Source: an uncultured beta proteobacterium
GTDB taxonomy: Bacteria > Pseudomonadota > Gammaproteobacteria > Burkholderiales > Rhodocyclaceae
DNA length: 64,000 nucleotides
Assembly (NCBI GenBank): GCA_903848955.1
Contig: CAINHS010000003.1
Span: 1-64,000 of the forward strand
Direction of reading: 5' to 3'
Below, one piece after another: positions 8,428 through 16,340 of the stretch. Position 1 is the first letter of the stretch. Each line of letters starts with the position of its first letter. The position numbers and the translations under genes were made by a program. Below the pieces are notes generated by a model. That model was not told the origin of the DNA and ran no database searches. It was given only the letters and a program-made list of their open reading frames with translations.

Positions 8428-9486
8428 CTAAGCAACGGGATAATCTGTGTAACCTTGCGCACCCGGCGTGTACAAGGTCTTGTCGTTGAATCCGGCGAGC
8501 GGCAGCTGTTCGCGCAGGCGCCGCACCAGATCCGGATTGCCGATGAAGTGGCGGCCGAAGGAAACGGCCTCGCCGCGCGCCTCGCCGAGGGCCTTGGCGG
8601 CACGCGCCGCATCGAAGCCGTCGTTGAGGATGAGCCCGCCCTTGAAGTGACTGCGCGCCATGGCGAAGGCATCGAAGCTCCGCAGCGGCGAACGCATCAC
8701 GTGCAGGTAGGCCAACTGCAGGGGAGCGGCCCCCGCCAGCAGCGCGGCATAGGTTGCCGCCGGATCGGAATCGACGACGTCGTTGAAGGGATTGCCCGGG
8801 CAGATGCGCATGCCGACGCGGCCGCCGCCGGCCACGGCACTGATCGCCTGCAGCACTTCGATGACGAAACGGGCGCGCTTGTCGACGCTGCCGCCGTAGG
8901 CATCGCTGCGCTGATTGCTGTTCTCAGCAAGGAACTGCATCGGCAGATAACCGCTGGTGCAGTGCAGTTCGACGGCGTCGAAGCCGGCATCCAGAGCGTA
9001 TTGCGTCGCCCGGGCGTATTCGGCGACGACGCCGGCAATCTCCTCGAGCGAGAGCGCCTGCGGCAGGTCCTGCTCCTGCATGCCGGCGGCATCGGTGTAG
9101 ATCTGGCCGGCGGCACGCAGCGCCGAGGGCGCCACGGTGCGGGCGCCGGCGGGCTTGTTGAGCTGGGAGCCGACGCGGCCGCAGTGCATCAGTTGCAGGG
9201 CGATGAGCCCGCCTTCGCCGCGTACGGCGGCGGTGACCTCACGCCAGGCGGCGACCTGCGCCTCGTTGTAAATGCCCGGCGTGCGGCTGTAGCCGAGGCC
9301 GTGCGGCGAGGGCGCGGTGCCTTCGGCGACGATCAGCCCGGCGCCGGCGCGCTGCCGGTAATACTCGACCATCAGCGCCGTCGGCATGGCCGCGGCATCG
9401 GCGCGGCTGCGCGTCATCGGCGCCATGACGACGCGGTTGGCGAGTTTCAGTTCGCCCAACTGGAGGGGATCAAAAAGTGTGGTCAT
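8428..9486 (-). CDS. Old Yellow Enzyme family alkene reductase
   Basis: A 352-residue FMN TIM-barrel protein of the OYE/NemA group, which reduces activated C=C bonds with NAD(P)H. The N-terminus has LFDPLQLGELKLANRVVMAP with MTRSRAD. The active-site strand reads VELHCTSGYLPMQFLAENSN: the first substrate-binding His is present but the second His/Asn of the classic HxxH/N motif is Ser (HCTS). The FMN phosphate region has VSFGRHFIGNPDLV near the end. It lies between the SnoaL-like gene and the ACAD pair. Reduction of a conjugated steroid enone or dienoyl-CoA is plausible. It differs from the larger Fe-S-containing OYE relative at 40408. Confidence 0.88.
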   Translation of the reverse strand: MTTLFDPLQLGELKLANRVVMAPMTRSRADAAAMPTALMVEYYRQRAGAGLIVAEGTAPSPHGLGYSRTPGIYNEAQVAAWREVTAAVRGEGGLIALQLMHCGRVGSQLNKPAGARTVAPSALRAAGQIYTDAAGMQEQDLPQALSLEEIAGVVAEYARATQYALDAGFDAVELHCTSGYLPMQFLAENSNQRSDAYGGSVDKRARFVIEVLQAISAVAGGGRVGMRICPGNPFNDVVDSDPAATYAALLAGAAPLQLAYLHVMRSPLRSFDAFAMARSHFKGGLILNDGFDAARAAKALGEARGEAVSFGRHFIGNPDLVRRLREQLPLAGFNDKTLYTPGAQGYTDYPVA

Positions 9487-9489
9487 GGT

Positions 9490-10119
9490 TCAGCGCACCC
9501 TTATTTTCGGCGCAGGCGCGCCGCGCCGCATGGTTTCGAGGAACTTCTGCAGCGGCGCCGGCGGCGCTACCTCGGGCAGCTTGTCCTTGCCGGGACGCGC
9601 CGCCCAGAACTCCGGCCAGGACGGGAACAACTCGTGGAAGGCGCCGTCGTAGGGCTCACGGCCGGGCCAGCGCATCTTCATGTCGCCGACCGGCGGCTTG
9701 TTGAGATCGGTGGCGTACCAGTAGCAGGGCAGGCGGCGGCGGAACAGCCAGCGGCCATCGACACGCTGGTAATCGTCCCAGTAGATCATCTGCATGATCA
9801 CCCACTCGCCGCCGCACTCGTGCTCGTTCTTCGAGTAAAGCACGCCGACGGCGTTGTCGGCATCGGTGAACTCGACGATGTGCTGGCCCAGGTGATGCGA
9901 GGTTCCGGTGAATTGGTTGCGCAGGGTGTCATCCAGCCAGGCCTTGAGGTGAGCGCGACCGCTCTTGTCCTTGCTGACGCGGATGTCCGGTGCGAACAGA
10001 TTGACGTGCGCATCGAGGTCGCGCATATCCAGCGACAGCGAGTATTTGCCGACCAGCTGGTGAATTTCCTCGGTCGATTCGAGGCGGTCGATGCGGGCCG
10101 CCAGTTGATTGATGTCCAT
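9490..10119 (-). CDS. SnoaL-like (NTF2 fold) protein, 209 aa
   Basis: A SnoaL_4-type protein. The first 140 residues have IDRLESTEEIHQLVGKYSLS, MRDLDAHVNLFAPD, a HHLGQHIVEF strand and RVDGRWLFRRRLPCYWYATD, the usual layout of the cone-shaped fold. An extra 60-residue tail, rich in Pro and Trp, follows the fold. Related proteins occur often in steroid and aromatic catabolic clusters and in polyketide clusters as cyclases, isomerases or hydratases. No catalytic residue can be assigned with certainty. It sits 12 bp after the CoA ligase and 3 bp before the OYE gene, so it belongs to the same transcript. Confidence 0.75.
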   Translation of the reverse strand: MDINQLAARIDRLESTEEIHQLVGKYSLSLDMRDLDAHVNLFAPDIRVSKDKSGRAHLKAWLDDTLRNQFTGTSHHLGQHIVEFTDADNAVGVLYSKNEHECGGEWVIMQMIYWDDYQRVDGRWLFRRRLPCYWYATDLNKPPVGDMKMRWPGREPYDGAFHELFPSWPEFWAARPGKDKLPEVAPPAPLQKFLETMRRGAPAPKIRVR

Positions 10120-10131
10120 GAGACGGTTTCC

Positions 10132-11835
10132 TTAGGAGAGGTTCCTGGCTACGTTTTCGCGCAGCGTACGCTTGAGCAGTTTGCCGGACGGGTTGCGTGG
10201 CAGATCCTCGGCGCTGATGATGATATGCGCCGGCACCTTGTAGCCCGCCAGTCGCTGCGCCACGTGCGCCACCAGTTCGGCCTCGCTCGCCGCCGCGCCC
10301 GGACGCAGACGCACCACCGCCGCCAGGACTTCGCCCAGGGTCTCGTCGGGCAGGCCGAAGGCAGCGACCTCGGCCACCGCGGCATGGCTGATCAGGCAGG
10401 CCTCGACCTCGTTGGTGGAAATCTTCTCGCCGGCGCGATTGACGATGTCCTTGATGCGATCGACGATGAAGATGAAACCTTCGGCATCGACGTAGCCGAT
10501 GTCGCCGCTGGCAAACCAGCCGTCATGCAGCACCGCCGCCGTGCCTTCGGCATCGCGCCAGTAGCCCGACATCACGGTCGGTCCGCGCAGCCAGATTTCA
10601 CCGCTTTGCCCGCGCGGCAGGAACTTGCCCGCCGCATCCACGGTGATCACATCGATGATCGGCGACAACTGCCCCGAACTGCCCGGCTTGTAGAAATAGC
10701 CCGCCCCGGACGCCGACGCGCCGAGACCGTTGGTTTCGGTCAGGCCGTAGCCGGTGCCCGAAAGCGACTTGGGCTTGCTGCTGCGGATGAGTTCGATCAC
10801 GCGCGGCGCCACGGCCGAACCGCCGAGGCCGAAGGCACTCAGGCTGCCGGTATCGGTGGTGGCGAAAGACGGCGACGACAGCAGCTGCAGTATCATCGCC
10901 GGCGAACCGTTGAAGGAGGTGCAGCGCTCCGCGGCAATCAGGCGCAGCGCTTCTTCGGGATCCCACTTCCAGGTCATCACCAGGCGGCGCCCGGTGCGCA
11001 GTGCGGCCAGGAACTGGAACTGCAAACCGCTGACGTGGAACAGCGGCACCGCCATCAAGGTCGTCGGCGCATATCCCGAGGCCATCATGGCCTGGATGAC
11101 ATCCGGCGAGGTCATCCCCGCCAGAGCCCCCTGGAAATCGAAATTGGCGAGCGCCTGGCAGACGGCGCGCTGGCTCGACAAGGCGCCCTTGGCCCGGCTG
11201 GTGGTGCCCGAGGTGTACAGGATCAGCGCCGGGTCATCCGGCGCCAGATGCACCGCCGGCACTTCCTGCCCCGCACCCGCTGCAACCAGTTCCTCGTAGG
11301 AAGCGGCGCCCGATTCTCCGGCCCCGGTATCGGTCACCACGGCACTGATGCCGAGCGCGGCGAGTTCCCCGGCTACCGGCTCGAAGCGCTGCGGGTCGCA
11401 GACATAGACCTTGGGTGCGCTGTTGTTCAGGCCGTGCAGCAGTTCCTCGCGCCGGCCCCAGCTGTTGAGCGGCGCGACGATGGCACCGAGCGAGCTTGCA
11501 GCGAGGAAGGCCGCCATCCACTCCGGACGGTTGCGCATGGCGATGGCGACGCGGTCGCCCTTGACCACGCCGAAGCGCCCCGCCAGCTGAGACGCAAGCG
11601 CATCGGCCTCGGCGAACAGGCGGGCGAAACTCCAGCGTTGCTGTTGCAGGACGACAAACTCGCGCTCGCCGAATTTTCGTGCCGGCGCCAGCAGCTCGAT
11701 GAGGTTTTTCGCCGCGTTCTTGAAGACGCGCAGGCGGCGCCCGTCGATAAGCTGCTCTTCCAGTTCGAAGGGGGCGCCGCTTGCCGTCAGCTGCCGCCAT
11801 GCCGTGTCGATCTGCGCCAGCAATTCAGCGCTCAT
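10132..11835 (-). CDS. AMP-dependent acyl-CoA ligase
   Basis: A 567-residue ANL-superfamily ligase. Visible motifs are the phosphate-binding loop LILYTSGTTSRAKGALSS, the adenine-site motif GTGYGLTETNGLG, the hinge segment SGDIGYVDAEGFIFIVDRIK and the C-terminal EKISTNEVEACL, with the catalytic Lys in LPRNPSGKLLKRTL. It therefore converts a carboxylic acid, ATP and CoA to the acyl-CoA. It is only distantly like the ligase at 2202, so the two probably take different substrates, for instance side-chain acid versus a ring-degradation acid. The ATG follows an AAGGGGA ribosome-binding site. A weak partial copy of the recurring dyad lies just upstream (11849-11864). Confidence 0.88.
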   Translation of the reverse strand: MSAELLAQIDTAWRQLTASGAPFELEEQLIDGRRLRVFKNAAKNLIELLAPARKFGEREFVVLQQQRWSFARLFAEADALASQLAGRFGVVKGDRVAIAMRNRPEWMAAFLAASSLGAIVAPLNSWGRREELLHGLNNSAPKVYVCDPQRFEPVAGELAALGISAVVTDTGAGESGAASYEELVAAGAGQEVPAVHLAPDDPALILYTSGTTSRAKGALSSQRAVCQALANFDFQGALAGMTSPDVIQAMMASGYAPTTLMAVPLFHVSGLQFQFLAALRTGRRLVMTWKWDPEEALRLIAAERCTSFNGSPAMILQLLSSPSFATTDTGSLSAFGLGGSAVAPRVIELIRSSKPKSLSGTGYGLTETNGLGASASGAGYFYKPGSSGQLSPIIDVITVDAAGKFLPRGQSGEIWLRGPTVMSGYWRDAEGTAAVLHDGWFASGDIGYVDAEGFIFIVDRIKDIVNRAGEKISTNEVEACLISHAAVAEVAAFGLPDETLGEVLAAVVRLRPGAAASEAELVAHVAQRLAGYKVPAHIIISAEDLPRNPSGKLLKRTLRENVARNLS

Positions 11836-11890
11836 TGGTATTCCCCTTCGTCTGCTCTGTTAGCGTTCAAGTCGTCTCCCGCTTCCCGGC

Positions 11891-12685
11891 TCAAGTACGC
11901 GCCTTCATCATGCGCCTGACCACATCCTGGAATACCGGCGGCTCGCCGCCGCCATGGACATACAGATTGCTGCCGGTGGCATAGGCCAGTTCGGGGGCGG
12001 CCAGCATCAGGCAAGCGTTGCCGACGTCCTGCGGGGTCGCCATGCGCTGCATCGGGATGGTGGCGGCAACTGCCGCGGCAATTTCCTTGCTGCCGTAATG
12101 CACTTCCACCTGCTCGGTTTCGACCAGGCCGGGGCTCACCGTCGTGACCCGCACCTTGGGCGCCCACTCCTGCGCCAGGCCCCAGGCCAGCATGGCGATG
12201 CCGGCCTTGGCCGCCGAGTAGGCGGCCGTGCCGGCAGCCGGACGCAGGGCGCCGATGCTGCCGACAAAGATGATGGCGCCGCCTTCGGCCTGCTGCTGCA
12301 TGATGGCGTTGGCCGCCTGCGAAAAATTGAGCGGGGCGATCAGATTGAAGCGGATGATGCCTTCATGGAAGCGCGGCGAGACCGTTGCCGCATTGGCCGG
12401 CGGGCTGCCGCCGGCGTTGTTGACCAGCACATCGAGGCGACCGTGGCGGGCAATGACCTCGGCCAGGAAGGCGTTGGTCGCCTCCATGTCGCGCACGTCG
12501 CAGACAATGAATTCGGCCGTATTGCCCTTGGCGCTGAGCGGTTCCTGCGGCGGGTTGCGGCCGCAGACCACGACCCTGGCGCCGGCGCCGAGGAAACTCA
12601 GGGCGATGCCGCGGCCGATGCCCTTGGTGCCGCCGGTGACCACGACGACCTGCCGGGAATAATCGAAACTCATGACGGGCTTCAT
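11891..12685 (-). CDS. SDR-family oxidoreductase (tandem copy 2)
   Basis: A 264-residue classical short-chain dehydrogenase. It has the cofactor motif VVVTGGTKGIGRGIAL, the NNAGG motif, and the active-site Tyr-Lys in AAYSAAKAGIAMLAWG. It probably oxidises or reduces a hydroxyl or oxo group of a steroid or its acyl-CoA. It is clearly duplicated from the gene just upstream (12707-13498); the two share long identical blocks such as AGIAMLAWGLAQEWAPKVRV and ATGSN. The start at 12685 has a GGGAG site 12 bases upstream; an internal ATG four codons later is possible. Substrate specificity has probably diverged: the loop after SPGL differs (VETEQVEVHYG versus IHTPQSDSHYG). Confidence 0.88.
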   Translation of the reverse strand: MKPVMSFDYSRQVVVVTGGTKGIGRGIALSFLGAGARVVVCGRNPPQEPLSAKGNTAEFIVCDVRDMEATNAFLAEVIARHGRLDVLVNNAGGSPPANAATVSPRFHEGIIRFNLIAPLNFSQAANAIMQQQAEGGAIIFVGSIGALRPAAGTAAYSAAKAGIAMLAWGLAQEWAPKVRVTTVSPGLVETEQVEVHYGSKEIAAAVAATIPMQRMATPQDVGNACLMLAAPELAYATGSNLYVHGGGEPPVFQDVVRRMMKART

Positions 12686-12706
12686 CGGCGTCTCTGCTCC
12701 CGCAGC

Positions 12707-13498
12707 CTATTTCTGAGCCGGGCGCGTCATCCGCGCCACCACGCTCTGGAATACCGGCGGCTCGCCACCGCCATGCAGATAGATGTTGCTGCCCGTGGCA
12801 TACGCCATCTCCGGCGCGGCGACCATCAGACAGGCCATGCTGATGTCCTCCACGGTGCCCATGCGCTTCATCGGGATGGTCTCGGCAATCGCCGCCGTGA
12901 CTTCCTTGCCGCCGTAATGCGAGTCGGACTGGGGGGTATGAATCAATCCCGGGCTCACCGTCATGACCCGCACCTTGGGCGCCCACTCCTGCGCCAGACC
13001 CCAGGCCAGCATGGCGATGCCCGCCTTGGACGCGGAATAGGCCGCCGTCCCCGGCGCCGGGCGCAGCACGCAGATGCTGCCGATAAAAATGATCATGCCG
13101 CCCTGCTCCTGCTTTTGCATGATGGCGTTGGCGGCCTGGGCAAAGTTCAGCGGGGCGATCAGGTTGAGGCGGATGATGGTTTCATGCAGACCGGGAGAGG
13201 CCTTGGCTGCCTTCACCGGCGGGCCGCCACCGGCGTTGTTGACCAGCACATCGAGGCGCCCGTGGCGTTGCATGACTTCCGCCATGAGCGCATTGATGGC
13301 GTCAAGCTCGCATACGTCGCAGACAATGAATTCAGCCGTGTTGCCACCGGCACTGATCGGTTCCAACGGCGGATTGCGGTCGCAGACGATTACCTTGGCG
13401 CCCGCACCGAGGAAACCCAAGGCGATGCCCCGGCCAATGCCGCTGCTACCGCCGGTCACCACCACGACCTGGCCGGCGTAATCGAATCGTACAGACAT
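12707..13498 (-). CDS. SDR-family oxidoreductase (tandem copy 1)
   Basis: A 263-residue classical SDR with VVVTGGSSGIGRGIALG, LVNNAGGGPP, and the catalytic YSASK within GTAAYSASKAGIAML. It is a tandem paralogue of the gene at 11891-12685, 21 bp apart, with the same unusual C-terminal tail (HGGGEPPVFQ). It is the first gene after a 210-bp gap that contains one copy of the recurring TMGTCYNNNNRGACGA dyad centred 65 bp before the ATG, so this gene may head the transcript that runs down to 505. A steroid or hydroxyacyl-CoA dehydrogenase role is inferred. Confidence 0.88.
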   Translation of the reverse strand: MSVRFDYAGQVVVVTGGSSGIGRGIALGFLGAGAKVIVCDRNPPLEPISAGGNTAEFIVCDVCELDAINALMAEVMQRHGRLDVLVNNAGGGPPVKAAKASPGLHETIIRLNLIAPLNFAQAANAIMQKQEQGGMIIFIGSICVLRPAPGTAAYSASKAGIAMLAWGLAQEWAPKVRVMTVSPGLIHTPQSDSHYGGKEVTAAIAETIPMKRMGTVEDISMACLMVAAPEMAYATGSNIYLHGGGEPPVFQSVVARMTRPAQK

Positions 13499-13708
13499 GG
13501 CACCACCTCTTGTAAAAGCTGCAGTCCAGTTTAGGCAGTCAGGCTGATGCCCTCGTCGTCTAAATGGACGATAGCCATGGAATCCCGCAGGTGCCGCGCC
13601 CGGCTGGACTCGCCAACGGTCACAGGCGCGCTGGCCATGCCTCTCTCCAGGCCCTCTTACGCTTGCCGGCCGGCTGTCAAGACACGCCGCCGGCCGCGAG
13701 GCAAACAG
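13499..13708. other. Intergenic region upstream of the long minus-strand operon
   Basis: A 210-bp gap between the SDR start at 13498 and the stop of the SnoaL-like gene at 13709. Short open frames here show no family features. It holds the operator-like dyad at 13556-13571 and probably a promoter for the minus-strand genes. Confidence 0.5.
13556..13571 (-). promoter_or_regulatory. Candidate operator, recurring dyad (site 1)
   Basis: TCGTCTAAATGGACGA, with perfect five-base arms TCGTC/GACGA separated by six bases. It is one of seven matches to TMGTCYNNNNRGACGA found only between genes in this window. Its centre is about 65 bp upstream of the SDR start at 13498. The bound protein is unknown. 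Confidence 0.5.
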
Positions 13709-14188
13709 TCACTTGCGGTGTCCCGGACCCTTGCCGATCGGTTTTGAGGTGAACCATATCTTCTCGGGCATGGGCCTTACCACTTCCAGCAGCCTCTCGT
13801 AATAACTTGAGCGGATGCGCCATACACCGTCCTGGCGCACATACTCGTCCTCGTAGAGCGCCGTGCCTTCACAGATCTTCTGCACTTCCAGATTGTAGAA
13901 AATGTCCTGCAGGTACCACAGGCCGGTCGCGGTATCGCCATTGACCGTGATCTCGGGCAGGTGGCCGTGATGCATGCCGAACTTGGTTTCGGTAAAGCCG
14001 AGGCGGAAGAATTCCTCGAGTTCCGCCTGCCAGCCTTCATGACGGATGTCGTAGGTCGGGCTGCGGTAATGTATCCAGGCATCCGGCGTGAAGACCTGCT
14101 CCAGGGTCTTCAGATCGCAGGTGTCGATGGAGCGGAAGTAGCGCGCTTTGAGTTGCTTGATCAGTTCTATGGATTCGAGGTCGATCAC
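13709..14188 (-). CDS. SnoaL-like (NTF2 fold) protein, 159 aa
   Basis: A SnoaL_4-like protein with DLESIELIKQLKARYFRSID, CDLKTLEQVFTPDAWIHYRS, MHHGHLPEITVNGDTATGLW and a C-terminal RIRSSYYERLLEV, the standard element order of the fold. The start is set at GTG 14186-14188, because a CCGGAG ribosome-binding site lies eight bases upstream and the predicted N-terminus then matches relatives; the longer open frame upstream reads as non-coding. It is separated from the SDR pair by 210 bp and faces the plus-strand SDR at 14421 across a 232-bp divergent region. Its reaction is unknown; related folds catalyse isomerisation or dehydration. Confidence 0.75.
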   Translation of the reverse strand: MIDLESIELIKQLKARYFRSIDTCDLKTLEQVFTPDAWIHYRSPTYDIRHEGWQAELEEFFRLGFTETKFGMHHGHLPEITVNGDTATGLWYLQDIFYNLEVQKICEGTALYEDEYVRQDGVWRIRSSYYERLLEVVRPMPEKIWFTSKPIGKGPGHRK

Positions 14189-14301
14189 TTCAGATTCTCC
14201 GGTGGATACATGGCAGCGACAGCGAAACGTTGGCAAAGGCCTGCCGGCGCGGATCAACGGCCGACAAGGGCGCATTGTTGCAGGTGCGGGCGAGGCAAGG
14301 A

Positions 14302-14317
14302 TAGTCCAATCGGATGA
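14302..14317 (+). promoter_or_regulatory. Candidate operator, recurring dyad (site 2)
   Basis: TAGTCCAATCGGATGA, one mismatch (GATGA for GACGA) to the recurring motif. It lies midway in the 232-bp region between the divergent genes starting at 14188 (minus) and 14421 (plus), roughly 110-120 bp from each, so it could control both. Confidence 0.45.
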
Positions 14318-14420
14318 TGAAACCGGCCGCCAGCTTCTCTAAGGTCCTCCTTTGACCATAGCAGTGGTCCGGGCATACCGGAACACCGATACCGCAATCC
14401 GTTCATAAGGGAGGCACAGC

Positions 14421-15245
14421 ATGAGATTCGCAAACAAGGTGGCCGTAGTCACCGGCGCCGGACAAGGCATGGGGCGCGCCATCGCACAGCGCCTGGCGCG
14501 CGAAGGCGCCAGGATCGTTGCCGTCGACGTCAAGGAAGCCGGCGTGCGCGAGACCGTGGACCAGATCGGCCCGGACGCCGGCATCGCCCGCGTCTGCAAC
14601 ATCGCCGACAGCGCCGCGGTGCAGGCGCTGTTCGCCGAAGTCGATGAAAAGTACGGTCGGCTCGACGTCCTGGTCAACAATGCCGGCATCGGCAGCGCGA
14701 GGAAGGACGGCTATGACAAGCAGTTCGCGCGCATTGCCGAGCGCAACGCTCAGATCGCGCGCGGCGAGACGCCGACGGTGTTCCCCGACATCACCATCGA
14801 CATGCAGGATGAGGGCTGGCACGGCGTCCTCAATGTCAATCTGCACGGCAGCTTCTACTGCATACGCGAGGCACTGCGCGTGATGACCAAGCATTCGATC
14901 AAGGGTTCGATCGTGAATATTTCGAGCACCTCGGCGCTGTCGGGCGAAGGCGCACCGCACTATGCCGCGTCCAAGGCCGCCTTGATCGGACTGGTACGCA
15001 GCCTGGCGCGCGAACTGGGTCCGCGCGGCATCCGCGTCAACAACGTCATGCCGGGGCCGGTCAACACGCCGATCATGGGCAACGTGCCGCAAAGCTGGAA
15101 GGACTCGATGGTCGCGGCGATTCCGCTGGGGCGGATTGCCGAACCGGATGACATCGCCAACGTCGTCGCTTTCGTCGCCTCGGACGAAGCGGCCATGATC
15201 ACCGGCGCCGACATCATCGCCAACGGCGGTTCTTACTTCAAATAG
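14421..15245 (+). CDS. SDR-family oxidoreductase
   Basis: A 274-residue classical SDR with VAVVTGAGQGMGRAIAQRL, LVNNAGIGS, and the active site HYAASKAALIGLVRSLA. An insertion of about 30 residues after NNAG (RKDGYDKQFARIAERNAQIA) is longer than in typical family members and probably shapes the substrate pocket. The end, ITGADIIANGGSYFK, is the normal SDR C-terminus. An AAGGGAG-type ribosome-binding site precedes the ATG. It is the first gene of a three-gene plus-strand unit (SDR, membrane protein, MaoC). An NAD(P)-dependent hydroxysteroid or hydroxyacyl-CoA dehydrogenase role is inferred. Confidence 0.87.
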   Translation: MRFANKVAVVTGAGQGMGRAIAQRLAREGARIVAVDVKEAGVRETVDQIGPDAGIARVCNIADSAAVQALFAEVDEKYGRLDVLVNNAGIGSARKDGYDKQFARIAERNAQIARGETPTVFPDITIDMQDEGWHGVLNVNLHGSFYCIREALRVMTKHSIKGSIVNISSTSALSGEGAPHYAASKAALIGLVRSLARELGPRGIRVNNVMPGPVNTPIMGNVPQSWKDSMVAAIPLGRIAEPDDIANVVAFVASDEAAMITGADIIANGGSYFK

Positions 15246-15253
15246 GCCAAAAC

Positions 15254-15781
15254 ATGAACGATGCTGTGCAAGGCCATGAGGCGCCCGCCGCCGCCGCGGC
15301 ACCACTGTCGCCGGGCGTCGGCCTGCTGGTACTGCTGGGGCTGATCGTGGTGATCGGCGCATTTCTGTGGATCACCCACCTGATGAGCATCACCGAGGTC
15401 TGGGTGGCCTTCCTGTTCCTGCTGTATTGGGCCGGCATCAACCACTCCAGCATGGCCATGCTGCCATCCACCATCTGCGGCGCGGTCTGCGGCCTGCTGT
15501 TGGCCTATGCCCTGCAGCAGTTGCCGCTGCTGATGGGCAATGCCGGCCTGGGGGTGTTTCTCGGCCTGATCCTGGCGGCCGTCTTCTGCCAGATCGTCGG
15601 CTGGCTGCCGCTGCTGATCAACATGTCGTGCATGCTGTTCCTGACCGTCGGCACCATTCCGCTGATCCAGGCCGGTTTCAAGTTGCCGGGGCTACTGATG
15701 GCACTGGCCGCCGGCATCGTCTATTTCGGCGGCATCATCTGGCTCGGCACAGCGTGGCAGGCCAGACGCGCCAAGCCATAA
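15254..15781 (+). CDS. Small integral membrane protein, unknown function
   Basis: A 175-residue protein with a short Ala/Pro-rich cytoplasmic N-terminus and about five hydrophobic segments: GVGLLVLLGLIVVIGAFLWI, VAFLFLLYWAGI, a segment around ICGAVCGLLLAYAL, LGVFLGLILAAVFCQIVGWL and GLLMALAAGIVYFGGIIWLG. The pattern is reminiscent of DUF1097-type inner membrane proteins, but no firm family call is possible. It begins 8 bp after the SDR stop and ends 17 bp before the MaoC start, so it is cotranscribed. It might take part in uptake of, or resistance to, a hydrophobic substrate; that is a guess. Confidence 0.65.
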   Translation: MNDAVQGHEAPAAAAAPLSPGVGLLVLLGLIVVIGAFLWITHLMSITEVWVAFLFLLYWAGINHSSMAMLPSTICGAVCGLLLAYALQQLPLLMGNAGLGVFLGLILAAVFCQIVGWLPLLINMSCMLFLTVGTIPLIQAGFKLPGLLMALAAGIVYFGGIIWLGTAWQARRAKP

Positions 15782-15798
15782 CCCAAGGAGCGAAACAC

Positions 15799-16272
15799 GT
15801 GGCAACCCCGATTCATTACAAAGACGCAGAAGGCTTGCAGACCCTGGTCGCCGGGGATTTCGGCGCGTGGAGCGAAAGCGTCACGGTGACCCAGGAAATG
15901 ATCAACCAGTTCGCCGACCTGAGCGGCGATCACATGTGGCTGCACGTCGATGTCGAGCGCTGCAAGAAGGAAAGCCCGTTCCGCAGCACCATCGCCCATG
16001 GCTTCCTGCTGCTGTCGATGCTGTCGCGCTTCAAGTCGCTGCCCGACGTGTCGACCATCGTCTGCGGCTACAGCCACATGATGAACTACGGCTCCGACAA
16101 GCTGCGCTTTCTCGGCGCAGTGCCGGTGAATAGCGAAATACACGTCCGCTGCCGCATCAAGGAAGTCAGCGTCGAAGCAAAGAAAACCAAGGTCGTCGCC
16201 GAGACCCAACTCAGCATTGTCGGCAAGGACTCGCCGTCGCTGCTTTACGAACTGATGTTTGTGTATCTGTAG
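15799..16272 (+). CDS. MaoC-like (R)-specific enoyl-CoA hydratase
   Basis: A 157-residue single hot-dog protein. The hydratase dyad Asp44-x4-His49 is visible in LSGDHMWLHVD, followed by FRSTIAHGFLLLSMLSRF, the usual NodN/MaoC core. It would add water to a trans-2-enoyl-CoA. The start is GTG 15799-15801 with an AAGGAG site eight bases upstream. It is the last gene of the short plus-strand unit, directly before a strong hairpin. It pairs logically with the SDR at the head of the unit (hydration, then oxidation of the beta-hydroxyacyl-CoA). Confidence 0.88.
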   Translation: MATPIHYKDAEGLQTLVAGDFGAWSESVTVTQEMINQFADLSGDHMWLHVDVERCKKESPFRSTIAHGFLLLSMLSRFKSLPDVSTIVCGYSHMMNYGSDKLRFLGAVPVNSEIHVRCRIKEVSVEAKKTKVVAETQLSIVGKDSPSLLYELMFVYL

Positions 16273-16276
16273 CCGC

Positions 16277-16314
16277 CTGAGCGGCGGCGACCGGCACGGC
16301 TCGCCGCCGCTCAG
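16277..16314. terminator. Strong hairpin between convergent genes
   Basis: Perfect 14-bp arms CTGAGCGGCGGCGA (16277-16290) and TCGCCGCCGCTCAG (16301-16314) around a 10-base loop, between the stop of the MaoC gene (16272) and the stop of the aldehyde dehydrogenase (16341). There is no T-run, so it may act as a bidirectional pausing or transcript-stabilising structure rather than a classic intrinsic terminator. Confidence 0.7.
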
Positions 16315-16340
16315 GTGCGCCGCCCGGCAATTGCCGCGCC

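Noticed and set aside
11849-11865. TCGTCTGCTCTGTTAGC upstream of the CoA ligase as a dyad site
   Set aside because: Three or more mismatches in the conserved arms; it could be a half-site but cannot be separated from chance.
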